From NCBI GenBank assembly GCA_029931535.1, contig JAQPZY010001628.1, positions 1,312,501 to 1,376,500 on the forward strand: DNA of 64,000 bases. Direction: 5' to 3'. The notes below the pieces were generated by a model. It was given only the letters and a program-made list of their open reading frames with translations, did no database searches and was not told the origin of the DNA. This DNA comes from Margaritifera margaritifera (taxonomy: Eukaryota; Mollusca; Bivalvia; Unionida; Margaritiferidae). Below, in pieces: positions 24,201-37,700 of the stretch (the stretch's first letter is position 1; each line of letters opens with the position of its first letter). The translations under genes were made by a program, and so were the position numbers.

Positions 24201-27200
24201 ACTGTATAGACCCAGATCTCCCAGCACATTATGCAATAACTGATCTGGGTCTATGCAGTTTGAAGTTGGACCTGATTTATAAGCAAGTATATACAGAACT
24301 ACTCAACATTTGATAATATGGAAAACAAAACATTCAGGAAAATCAATGTGCTATGAAGAACACTAGTGTTCATGCTGGACTTTGAAATTTTGAGCAAGAT
24401 GACTTCTCCCTCCTGTTTAAATAGGGTGAAGTGGTGCAAAAATTGGGGGAAGTGAGCTAAAGGTAAAGGTCACATAATGTACAAATGAAGCGAGTTAAAT
24501 GTAAAGGTCGTATAATGTGGTAAAGTAAGTTTATCAATAACTGGTGTTTTACTGGCTCTAAATTCACAAAACACTCATTATACTTTATACAAATATTTAA
24601 AAGTTTTCTACCTTAAATCCGGAAAACTATTGCAGAAATCCATTAATAACATCAGATGGCAACCTCAAAAATAGGTTAACTATGCCAAAATTAGGTGTCT
24701 GATCCCAGAAATGCCAACCCATAAGAATGCTTATCAGGAATCCTAGTGTCAATTTTTCAGAATCAAGGCAGCAGGTTGGGAAAGGAATCATGTTTGTTAA
24801 AAGTAACAAACAACTATGCAATCATATTGCATCTTCCTGTGCAACTTTACATAATGTACAGAGCCAGTAACAGTTAAGGTCCAGTGAAAGTAAATGTTGA
24901 ATCCATTCCTCCAACTCCTAAACCTTTAATTCCTTCAACATATTTTGCTCATATAAAAACCATAAACATTTGTTTTACTACCAAATTATCAGCATCTTCT
25001 TTCTCTGCTTCTCTGACACCCTTATCACCTATTTAGTCTAACTAACTGGCTTTTTGTTGGGTACTTTGTTCTCTACATTGAGAGACTATTTCTTGTAACA
25101 GTCTATCATACTGATGCAGAAGTACTTTTCTTCCTACTTGAGTCCACATAGAAATATCCTGTTCAAAATATTTTATCCAATAAAATTGAGATTTTCCACA
25201 ATTTACCAATTCAAAGTATGGAATTTTCACTAAAAATCTGTAATAACTCAGCAAAATCTGGATTTGCTGGGATCTCTGTAATACTCCTCGAAGGTGAATC
25301 CTCTTGTTCCACTTTTTTTTCTGGTAAAATATTGTATAATTAATTAATCTCTTCATAGTTTGAGGTTGACAACTTTTTAAAAAAAAAAACAATACAGTGT
25401 TTGGTTTGGGGATTGAAAAAGCTTGGAATTTCACTCATTGTATGGTTAGCAGTAAAATTATAACTTGGTACATATTTAAAGGTAACAGAAGCCACCAAAC
25501 TACACAAAAGTTAATTTTAAAGCATGTTTCTGTTTTTCTATGCTGAAATGGAATTTGTTGGAATTCACAAGAAGTCAGTTTCATCCCCCCTTTTGTCTTC
25601 TTTACAGATATTAATCTGAGATATTCTTAAGAAACTCCAAAATACCAAATTTGGCAACAAAAATATCTTGTATTATTTAATTAACATGTTCACAAGACAA
25701 GTGCAGTACAAAAATCTGTCATGACCTTTGACCTTGAACCTGATATCATGGACAGAAGATCAACAAACACATCTCAGATACTGTCAAGATATAACCACAT
25801 GCTAAGCTTAGTTTAATCCATACTTATAGCAGCTCTTAAGGTAACACATAATGTCAATACACAGATAGTGTATGCTTTGAAAAACTGTTATTTAAATGAA
25901 GTTCATCTGGAACAAAGCAGAAGATCTCCAATCAATCAGAACTATTTCAACTTGTACTCTTTCATGAAGCGATATTGTGTAACTCATTACAAACCAGTCA
26001 AATAGTTCGTAAGGAACAACAACTTTTCTTCTTTATGTATACAATTTGACAAAAATAAATTAAAATAATTTAAGATTTATATCATACAATGTAGTATAGT
26101 TTCCTAAGGCTAAGAATGCTCACATCTCCACAGTGTCATGTGCAATGACAGTGACATCTTGATAAGCCAGTCAGCTGAGCTCATCTTAGGCTTTGCCCAT
26201 TTCATATTATTTTCTTGAAAAACCTAAGTTATTTTACTGGAATCATTCAAGATTTTCTTTAGACATACCCACTAACTGTGTGTGATGAAAATCCATTTAT
26301 ACTTGTTTGTGTTATCATGCTCACCAAGCGTTTCTTCAGAGCAGCGATAACAAGATTTTCAAGACTGCTACCATGGTAACCATATTGGATGTCAGATCGG
26401 CATCATTTTCATTAGGTTCATCTAGAAGTCGCAAGAAGTGTTTTAGTGAAAACCCCATTTTGATATGACCATGCGTTCAGGAGAAGTAGTTATAACACTT
26501 TCAAGAGAGCTGCAAAGGTGGCCATATTGGATGTCCAAGGGGTACCACTTTCATTTGGGACCAACAATACTTCAGGATGAAACTGTGTACAAGGTTTCAT
26601 GACTTTTCTCCAAGTAGTTTTAAGACTGCAAGGGTGTGGGTTCAAATCCTAACATTGGATTAGTCTAGGTCGGCTACCAAGTGTGCCATTTGGCTATGCA
26701 CTTTATTCTAACTGCCACAGCACTAAGTCACCTCCTTGTGTTGCTGTGCCATAAAACACCAAACCAAAATGAAGTGATTTTTGGTTCATGGTGAGAATTT
26801 CATGTAAATTGGCTGAAAAACAATAAGTTATAACAGTGTGAATTTGTACACATTATATAGTAGAACTGGGCAAATCATCTTTGCTAAGGAAGGGTCATCA
26901 ATTCACTTCATTCCACATTGACCCTTGGCATATGTAGCTAGCTAAAACAGTATCTGCTCTCTGACTGGGTGCGGCTGAAAGAAACTGATCCAATCAGATT
27001 GCTCGTTACATTTACCTAGGAAGTTGGTTAGGAATAATCATAGTAACATCTGTACAACACATGTTGATGTACATTTTTCCAATTTAAAACTGTCATACCC
27101 ATTTTTCTTTTGAATCAAGGTATGTGACATCATGGAAGTCAAGATACTGAAAATTTAACAGGCCCAGTAATAAGTTCTCTAACTGGTCTATTGAATTTGC

Positions 27201-28686
27201 TTCCTATGAACAGTAACTCTTCCACAAGACGACACTTGTTCAAAACAGTTATGGCTAGCTACATGTTATGTGTCGATGTGGAATGAAGTGAACTGATGAT
27301 CATTTGCTAGAGAAGATGTGGCCAAGGTCACAGACCATCATTTAATCAGGTCACTTTATAGTCTCGAAACAAACTTATCACCCCAGGTGTTATTACATAA
27401 TAAATCATACAAGAAAGCCCAATTTCAGCATGAACAGCAGTTCACTGGAATGCTGAATAAACTTATGCTTGACTGACAGCTGGTGGTAGGTAGGTGGAGC
27501 TTGGGGATTCAACGATTGGGGAAATGGGGTAGTGGGTGTGTGTGTGCAATGGTTTAAGGTATCAAGGTAAGGTGAATTCGACTTTGCTTTCCTCGAGTAC
27601 TGAAGCGAAATTTCATGCTCGAGGTGACCCCAAGCACGATTCTTGGGCACTTAATGCACATACACCTGGCACACCAGTGACACCACAAGTCTCGTGCACA
27701 TACCTGCCAGACACTGTTACAGTTCCAGACATTTAAGAATAAGATATATACTGTGAATGTACTTATTTTTCTTGGTATCATTGCTCGGGGACACACACAC
27801 ACACATGCAACATTTTCACAGTTATTAAATTCATGGTTTGGGAAAGGGGTCCTTTGGATTCTAGAGGAGAATCACGATTTGTTAGGTCTTTAAATTCATG
27901 GTTTGGGAAAGGGGTCCTTTGGATTCCAGAGGAGAATCATGATTTGTTAGGTCTTTAAATTCATGGTTTGGGAAAGGGGTCCTTTGGATTCCAGAGGAGA
28001 ATCACGATTTGTTAGGTCTTTAAATTCATGGTTTGTCCTCTGCCATTGGACCTTGACTGTGATGAAAGAGATGTCATCAAATTGTGAAGCATAAGTGTGC
28101 CTTAGTTTATCCCTTTTCCTCAAACAGCTTTTATGATGTAAAGCAGAAATAAAAGACACCTTAAAATACTGACCTGTGATTTTGACAACAAGACCCCAAA
28201 CATGCAATGCAACATATCTTCCAGTGACAATATATAAGTATACCAAGCTTCATCCATTTATCTTAAATAGCTCTTAAGCTGGAAAGCTGAAGGGGAAATG
28301 TAACTGAAACCTAATATACTGCCTTGTTACCTTGAACTTACCCCCCTCCCATTTTGTACATGTCACCCCTTATGTGATGATATATACATCCATACATCTC
28401 CAATGATTCTATAATTATTGAGTGGAAAGGAAAGTGTAATAGAAATATAGAAAAGTTTAACATATAACAACATGACATTGACAATGAAGACCCACCACCA
28501 CCAATGTGGTATACAACACAGCTGCTAATAATAACATATATGTATACCAAGTTGCATCTCTTAATCTCAAACAGCTCTAAAGTTACAGAAAGGGAAAAAA
28601 TAGTGGCAAGTATGATGGAAAACTTCAAACATGACCATGTCCTTGAACACAGAACCACAAGGCAGTTCACAACACATTGCCCAAAG

Positions 28687-28728
<42 letters not shown>

Positions 28729-31700
28729 ACAAACTGACAACAAACAGTGGAAACCCAGTTTTTAACTAGCCTCAGCGCTTTCAACTTTCACTGACTCATT
28801 GTCAAAGGCAAACACAAAACAGACAAGACAAACAATAAACATGAAAAAGCGTTGAAATTACAAAAGTTTACAGGACTATTTCTAATGGAATTAAACCAAG
28901 AAAATGTTTGATGTTTTGCCTAGTTGGCTTCAGCTTGACTGATGATGTGGTAAACTAGTTGGTATTGACCTACAAAGGGAGGAGCTATAGCGCTGTTTTT
29001 TTTTTAATGTAAAGTGGTGTAACCATGAATTATATCGTGCATATATGTTTATTTTCACATATGTACTTACCATCCAGATTTTACAGTATTTTGGTCTCAA
29101 TAAAACTGTTCTATTACAAATCAAATTTCTATATAATGGCAACCTATATTAAATGGCCACAGATTTTGGTCCCAACACCAACAGTATCCAGTTTTCTGAA
29201 CATTCACTACATATTTCCAGTACTCTTATCTGTATCTAAGAACAACAAAGATGCATACTTAATAAAGATTCCGCATCCTCGTCCTCATCATCATCTAAAA
29301 TCCTCCTGGCTACATTACGTTCTCCATTCTCATTATGTGCAGGAAGAGCCTAAAAAACACACCAAAAAAATAAAACAAAACAAATTTAAATAATTTTAAA
29401 AATATATACTTAAATTAACCATGAGCCTATTATCAATTTATCACCAGTAATCATGTACCTAGAGTTATTAATGATGGATGCACTGCAAAGGACCCTGCTC
29501 ACTACAATTTGCTCTGCCGGGCTTTACACAGAGAAATGGGCATTCAGTAGACATAACACTTTTAGATGATAATGTGGAAAGCTGGAAATTAAACTCATAC
29601 AAAGTCTAATCAGCATAAAGGTACCTGACAAATCTGGTTGAAATCCAACAAACTTTGGTAAAATATTGCTCCAGAAATCAAAGTCAGGAGGACAAGCAAT
29701 CAGTAGGCATAATGCCTGTAAATGTCATGGAATGCTTGAAACTAAACTCATTCAAGGTCCCATCAAAATACAGTTGCATACCAAATTTGGTTGAAATCCA
29801 ACGAACCTTGGTAAAGTTATGTTGCAGAAACCAACATCAGGAGGACAGGAAATGAGGGGGCATAACTCCAGTAAATGATGTTGTGGAATGCTGGAAATCA
29901 AACTTGTTCAAGTATCAATACAAAGCTACAAACAGTACTAAAATTTTTAAAAATCCAACAATTCTCCATAAATTAATCTTGTGGAAACCAAATTGCTCAT
30001 GGATGAAATGACAGTTGGTTGGCTGACATACAGACAGACAAACACTACTACTATAGTGCTCTGCTGACTTCATTGAGGTGGGCCCTACTGAAACATTTTA
30101 AATTTTTCAGTTTCCAAAAGCAGCATCCAAAGGTCATCAGTGTATCAAGAAATGCACAAATCTAATTAGTGAATGCCAAAAACCAAAGAATATTATAGTG
30201 AAAGGGACCAATACTTTGTCAAGCATATAAATAAAATGATAATCAAATTTGATCTACAAATAAATATTTATTGTTGATGATCTCAATTAATACATTCACC
30301 ATGGTAGGGGGAGTTAAAGATTTTAAACAAACCAGGATAGATCTAGTTAAGCTCTGTTGCAGGAAATTTATTCAAAGGGCTAGAGGCCAAACCACTTCGG
30401 AGGCAACTGTAAACACTTACCAGTGCTGAGTAAATCCCATAGCTCGACATATGGACAATTTTTGGTTGGGCTAGTGAAAATAGTGCAAAGTGTCTTTTCT
30501 AGAACAAGAGAGTTTTTGTCAATGTAAAAAAAATTATCTCATAAATATATTGCTTTCAGAACAAAATGACATTAGTAAATGTGAGAACTTATCAGCAGGT
30601 CTATTCACTAAAGTGGTTTAATACCATCAATGAATTGCAATATTTATTCTAACGATAGTGCATACAGGATGATGGTAGAATGCAACAAACTAAACGATAT
30701 ACACTGTTAAAAAATAAACATTTTCTTGTCATCTTTCTATCCCTTTGAATGAAGAAAACAACAAAGACAGCTACAACATGTATACAACTGTCTCTTTGTA
30801 CCTAATTAATTGCTATACACTTTTCAGATTCAAAGAATCCCAATTATTAATCCTTTAAAGTATTTTCAATAATACCCTATGTATGTTATGATTCATTTTG
30901 CTAAATATTTTGTTCCATTTGAGTAGTTCTTGCATTTGTATGCTTACTCCATGCTATCAATTGATTATCAAAATACCTACACTAATAATGCATACTAAAT
31001 TCTGCTTAAATACCCCCCCCCCCCCCATAAGCAACTGCCTACCTTTGACTTGGATATATCCATTAAAGAAACTCAATCAAGAAAGCAAAATTTACATACT
31101 TTAACTGTCCAATTTTACACAAAATATCCAAGGATAGACAAATTCAAAACAAAACAAACATGACCTTGCAGATGCCATGCCAACTTGACCCTTTGCAAAT
31201 TCAACTCAAAATATGAATATATTTCAGCAGGAAAATGAGATCAGCACATGTTGCGTTAGTTTGCTGTGCTTGAGAGATGTTTCTATTTTGCCTGTATTAC
31301 ATTAACAACTTAGAACTGTAAAGTCCATGTACCTAAAAGTGCACAAAACAAGCTACTTTACCTGTTGGGGACTTACTTTGATGTGCTGGGTGCATCTATT
31401 CAGCAGAATATGATAAATAAATTTTATGAACATTTAAAACAGAGACAGAAAGAAAATAAAAATGCTTCATTCTGGGATTTTAGCATATTCTACAATGAAT
31501 TTTATGCAGTGATGCAAGTGATGTTTGTTTTGCAAAGATGGACTCGCTTGTTTATTTTTAATTTATGTATGCAATGCTACTGTGATAATCAAAGACAATT
31601 ATTATGATGTGTATTGTGATACAACACCAATGAAGATACCCAGCTATACTATCTACTGCTCCCAGCATTCAAAAGAACACTTGCCAACATGTGTACAGGA

Positions 31701-34700
31701 AAATCGGCGCTCCTAGCCAGTGTCACACATTAAGTGCTGACACTACTGAGTATATCTCAGACTCACTTTTGGTACAAGTCAAAGATGTCACTTGACTCAG
31801 CTGAGGTTGGCACAACTCTGCTAATGGTTTCAGTATTATAATGAAGAAAAAGTACAGCCCTAATTCTGACATGGCTGTGATAATACTGCTTAAAGTATTA
31901 ATACTAAATTAGAATATAGTAGAGACTGATGATACTAAAGGTGCAGACCAAGAAACCTTTGTGGGTTGTATTGAAACTAGTTTAACATTAAAAAATTTAT
32001 ACTGTAGAATCTTTGAAGGTCTTAGCAGAGATAGAATACATTAGGTGTCACTTCCAAGTCTTGGGTGGTCAAGAAATTTACTCAAGAACCTTTTTTTTTT
32101 AAATCGTGGATCAACAGATGTTCTAATAGTAAATTTTCTTGTGAATTTACAGCAAATAGCATAAAAAATAATATCTGATTCTCCATTACATCAATTCCTC
32201 TACCGCTAGAAAAAGATTAGGTTTATATATACATTACAATCACATTTTTGGCACTTGCAGATATTAAAAACAATATACTGAACTTGATTTAATATTTCTC
32301 TAAAAAGATTAACTTCTCAATGTTATTATTACATGTAGAAAAAGAGGCAGAATATTCCTGTAAATTTGTAAAGTTTGTTCTATGCATGCAACTCCCATTT
32401 TCTTCAGCCTGCTTTTTTAATCTATAAAGTAAAAAATAAAAATGAACATTGAGCTTAATTTAAACTTTAATACTGACTTTAATCTAGGGTATAGAAGGAC
32501 ATATGGAGACGCACATAAACATCAAAGTGGTCGCTATGCTTAGCTTCTGTTGAGATGGGCTCGACAACAATACAAGTGCTTAATATTAAATGATAACAAA
32601 GTAACTCACAATACCAACTTGTATTTTCTATGTGACTTAAATCCACGGAGAAGTGATAAAATTGCTGGACAAGTGATTTTTCAAAAGTCACATGTTTATA
32701 ACAAGTGGATCAAAAGAATATTGCTCAGCACAGTCTGACCCCAAAATTCAAAATTTTAAACTCACCACTGGTTCATTAGTTTCTTAGAAACTTGGTTTTT
32801 CATGAAGAGGACTGTAATTTTTGTGTACTTTCTAAACTGCAATATTGCTACTTGTTGCTAGGGAAACATACTGTATGTCAGGGGCTAACACAAATATTTG
32901 AATATATATATATATATACATACATCTGGAAGACAAGTAGATGGAAAGATTTAGTTCTCCAAAGGCAGTTTAGTTGTCTCAATCAACCTTGTGTTTCATA
33001 CATGTGATTATACTGGCAAGAGGACAAAAATAAAGTTTTTAAGGCCATCTTCCGCATGTACTGTTTTATATTTTAAATCTACTGCTTTACACATTCTACC
33101 CACACATAACAGAAACCATGCAAATAGGGATTTAATTCTAGTATATGAAGGAAGAAATGATATCACTAGGCATATGCAGACACAATCGCATAGGAAAAAT
33201 GATTCTTCTGTAACAAACACACCCACTTTGAAGGTCTTGTTTGAGACTGGATCAAAAGTGGCACTTGCATAGACTCTGTTTGCAAATTTTGTGGTAGAGC
33301 ACAATTTACCGTTCGTATTTGCAGATCATTTTACTAAACTGGTTAAAGTTATGTTTCCTGACTTAGAGACTACACAGAAATATTCATGCCTGCATACAAA
33401 GACAACACACATTGTTACACAGCACCTCAATGGCTCAGAAAATTTGAATGTATGTGTAGGAGTCAGAAGTTCAGTGTCATGATTGAAAATACATGTTATG
33501 GCAAAAATTGCTTGTTTTGTTTTCAATCCCCTTAAAACATGTAAAATTTATGCTGATGGAGATAAATCTCCTGGCTTAAAAGCCAATCTACTGATCAAAA
33601 TGTTGAAATCTACTGATTCAATGTCTTGGTTTGTCACATGTATAGTGTTCAAAGTTTTGTGTCTGAGTCTGAACTTCTGCTCAGAAGTATTTAACATTAA
33701 ATCTCAATTCATCCAAGGCATTTATCACCCATAGGCTAATTATGTAAATTACTGATTTGCAATTCCTTCCCAGCAGAAGAAAGGTTTGTGACCAACCAAT
33801 GGAGGTGAAAAAATGTCTATCCATTTGCCGAGATGCCAACTTTTACCAATGTAAAATAGGAATGCCAGCTTAAAGAGATCAGAATCTAAATGTAAAAATA
33901 GAAATACTTCACACTTTTATCCAACAATTTATTTTAAGCATTAAATCTTTTTGGTTTAAAGTTTTTGGTTGAGACATGCTTCTTGCAGTCATCTATCCCA
34001 CCATGTGACAGGCTGAAGTTAGTCAAGCAAAGAGTGCAAAGGCATGGTATATTCATCTAATATGGATGCTTTGCGTATTCCATTTAGAATGTCTGTAGCA
34101 TACTTTTTTGTCTAGGTATAATCTGCATCGGCTGCTTTTGGTTTGGCATTTTTCTTGAACTTTCTCAGGTTAATCAGGGTTCTAAGCTGGTGTGATTTCT
34201 GATTGATCAATATCCAATTACTTTTTGTGAAACAAGTGCGTAGGCATGCTGTCACAAAAAAATTACTTAGACAATACAAGCATTTCTGTGATCAAGATAT
34301 ATACTGGTGATCAAGCTGTGGTCCGTGTACATGAAACTATAACTCTTAGCAATGGGTGAATTGCAAAGAGTCTGGCTAACTACAATTTGCTCTGCAGGGC
34401 CTTAAACAGAGAAACAGGGGCCATAACTCTTTTAACTGCTAATGCAAAATGCTGGAAAATAAACTCATTCAAGGTCTCATCATTATAAAAGTGCCTGTCA
34501 AATTTAGTTGAAATCCAACAATCCTTGGACACTAAAGTCGGGAGGATGAGCAATCAGGGGCATAACTCCTGTAAATAATATTATGGAACACTGAAAATCA
34601 AACCCATTCCAGGTCTCAACAATATATAGCCACATATCAAGTTTCCTAAAAATTCAACCATTTCCAGTAAAGTTATCTTCAAGGAACCAAATTGTTCACA

Positions 34701-37700
34701 GATGGATTGATGCAATTACTATTGGGCTCCATTGATGCAATTACTATTGGGCTCCACCAACTTTGTCAAGTGCGGCCCCTAGTTATATCTGTCCTGAAAA
34801 CTGAAACTGACAGAAGTGATATGTATGTAGTAGTGTTTTACAGCACCTCAGCACAGTGGCTATATGGTGCCAAAAAAAGGTAAAATTTCGAAAATGTGAT
34901 TGTAATGGCATAATTTGAGGTTAAAAAATAGGAATGATTTTGCCATGATCAGAATAATTGGCATCTGTTATTAGGTGTTGCCTGAGACTTTTTTAAAAAA
35001 TATTTCTTGAAAATTGTCAGTACATCAGATATACTGTCATTGTTTGGAGTCATGACCTTTTTCTGACTTCCCTTCCTGAATTTTCTTTTGGTTGTTGTGA
35101 ATATAGTAAATGTTTTAACCACATGTCAAATTTTTTTAGAATACTGTAGTAGCTTTAGTAAAAACTTTATTGTAAAGCCAGGATTAAGATACATTTGCTC
35201 TTCTATTAAATAGAGTAACAAAGTATACTTTATGGGGTATGTGCATTGATGACCCATAAAAGCATTAATTTCAAACAGACAACACAACTTCAATTGAGTT
35301 CAAGTTAAGAAAAAGTTTAAACTTAATTGAGTCATGTGAAAAGCCATGCACTAGGAATAATTGATACATGAATCTTAATGTAAATGACAAAAAAATAATA
35401 CTAATAATAAAGAAAAAAATATACACAGAAAAGGGGGTTACATAATACGTTTCTCTTGAAATCTTTTCCTATGCATACCCACCCACCCCCATTCCCGTCC
35501 ATGTCAAATGAACATCAAGTATTGATTATCTAGTAAAACACAATTCCTGGCAAGTTGAAAACAGCTTTTAAACTTTAGACTGTCCATAGCCAGATGAAAC
35601 ATAATTTCAACTATAGGTGATTAAAGTTAGTGAGAAAGAGCACATTTAAGTACCATTTTCTGTGAACTTCGTTTTGTCAGCATCTACAAAGAAAAACATT
35701 ACACAATAGAATGATAAAGCAACAAAATATAACACATTGCACTTCTTAAAACAATAACTGCAATAAATTTCCTTTCCAACAAAAAGGTATTCCATATTGA
35801 GGACAAACGGATCACTCTAGGGCTGTGTTCAGTAAGGCTAACACTCCTACTCTATGAGCTGCCAGTGAATGGTGCTAAGTGACAAAAGCTCAACAGAGGT
35901 AGCTTATTGCAAGCAATGCATGCAAATTTTGTTTCAATCACTTAAGAGCTTGTCAAATGAGACCCATTTTCTCAATTTACCCATTTACCTTTACTAAGTA
36001 TACATTTTCTAAAGACAAGCAATGTTTTTTTGTTAATGTATGAAAGATATGGTTAAAAAATTTGAAAAATTAAACCATATGCCAAGTCCTTGCAAGCATT
36101 ACTTAGTCCATTATGCTGAAAATTCCTGTAAAATTATCAGGCCATTCAGTAGAGCCTGTTATTCTTCTGCTCTGACAGTGCATAATGCTATTCTTACTGA
36201 ACACAGACCAGGGTATAACCAAGGGACATAACCCAATGACAAAGATAGCATACAAAGACAATATTGTCCTAGTGTGTTCAATATCAACTGGTAGGGCATT
36301 AACACATTAATACAACACATCAGAAAACAAAAATTTACCACAAACATATTCATAAACCCATCAAGATGCAAGACTTGGACAAAGTTAAGGTTCTTGCATC
36401 AAAACCAAGGGAAAACAGTGACAACACTTTAGAAGATGTGGCCCAAACAAGCTATCCACTATTGCAAAAATTAAACAAAATAATTATTGGAAGCTCCAAA
36501 TCTTGTGATGGAACTCAAAATGATATAGAGGCACAGAGAACCAAAATCTGACTCCCTAATTATTCATTACTTCATGTTGAAAAATACATGATTATGTGTA
36601 CACCAGACATGCATCAAGGTACAGTAAAATACAAGACATTTCATCTGTGCTGTAGGTAGTTGGGATACATGCATTGCAAAATATACAATTCCACTATGAA
36701 CACAAGCATTCAACATAATGTTACATCTCCCCTGTGAACCAAGTCATGATGTGCCCTCTCTGTATTTACAGAGATGCCAACCCATATCAATGTCAAACAA
36801 GAATGTGATCATAAAAAAATCTGAATCTAAACATATAAATAGGAATACTTCAAATTTGTATCCAGCAATTAAGCATTTAACCTTAATGATTCAAAGTAAT
36901 TTTTGGTTGAAATGTGCTTCCAACATTCTCCCTCATAAGGTGCTACAATGAAGTCCATTAAGAAAAGACTGCATAAGCATGCTAATCGTTCAGTGTTGTT
37001 GCCTTGCATATCCTGTCCTTATTTCTGCAGCACGTTTTATTAATCAAGGTATATTCCTTAACAGCCAATTTTCAATATCGTGATCTTTCTCACAGTTTCT
37101 CAGGGAAATCATAGCACTAAGCTGAAATAATTGTGATTGGTCAATATTCAATTGCTTTTGGGACACAAGTGCTCAGGTACCCTTTCAAAATTGAATTACA
37201 GTCAGATATTACAAGAGTTTCAGTGATCTAGATACACCAGTGTTTAAGTTGCGGTTTGCCTGTATACAAATTTATTTGACTAGAAAATCAGAATCTGACC
37301 TAAGTGAGTGTAATGGCACAATTTGAGGTTAAAAATAGAATGATTATATCAAAACTGGAAGTTTGGCATCTCTGTACTTAACATAAACTTTTAGACACTG
37401 CCACTTTAAAACTGAGACCTGTCTTGCTGTCTGCCATGCAGCCTCGACACAATTCAACAAAGAATATACTTGACATCTTCATGGCTAGACAGTGAACATC
37501 TAACAAGAGGCCCAAGTGAGCCTGAGAATGCTCAACTGGCTGACATCTACTTAAAAGCCACATGCAAGAGGACTTGGCCAAAAAATCCAGATCAGCAGAG
37601 TGCTTTCTGTGAGACTTTCTTCAAATTCTGTTGATTATGAAAACATTCTCTACTTTTACTATCTTTAGCCATATCTGATGGCCAATTGGCATCCTATGTA

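Noticed and set aside
28338..28784. 148-codon minus-strand open frame
   Set aside because: It runs through a TA microsatellite and diverged repeats, with no domain and no splice context.
29025..29393. 122-codon plus-strand frame opposite NIPBL exon K
   Set aside because: It is a shadow of exon K and its splice sites; the peptide has no similarity I recognise.
31365..31607. 80-codon plus-strand frame as an intronic gene
   Set aside because: No recognised domain, no clear splice sites or polyadenylation signal, and composition like its flanks.
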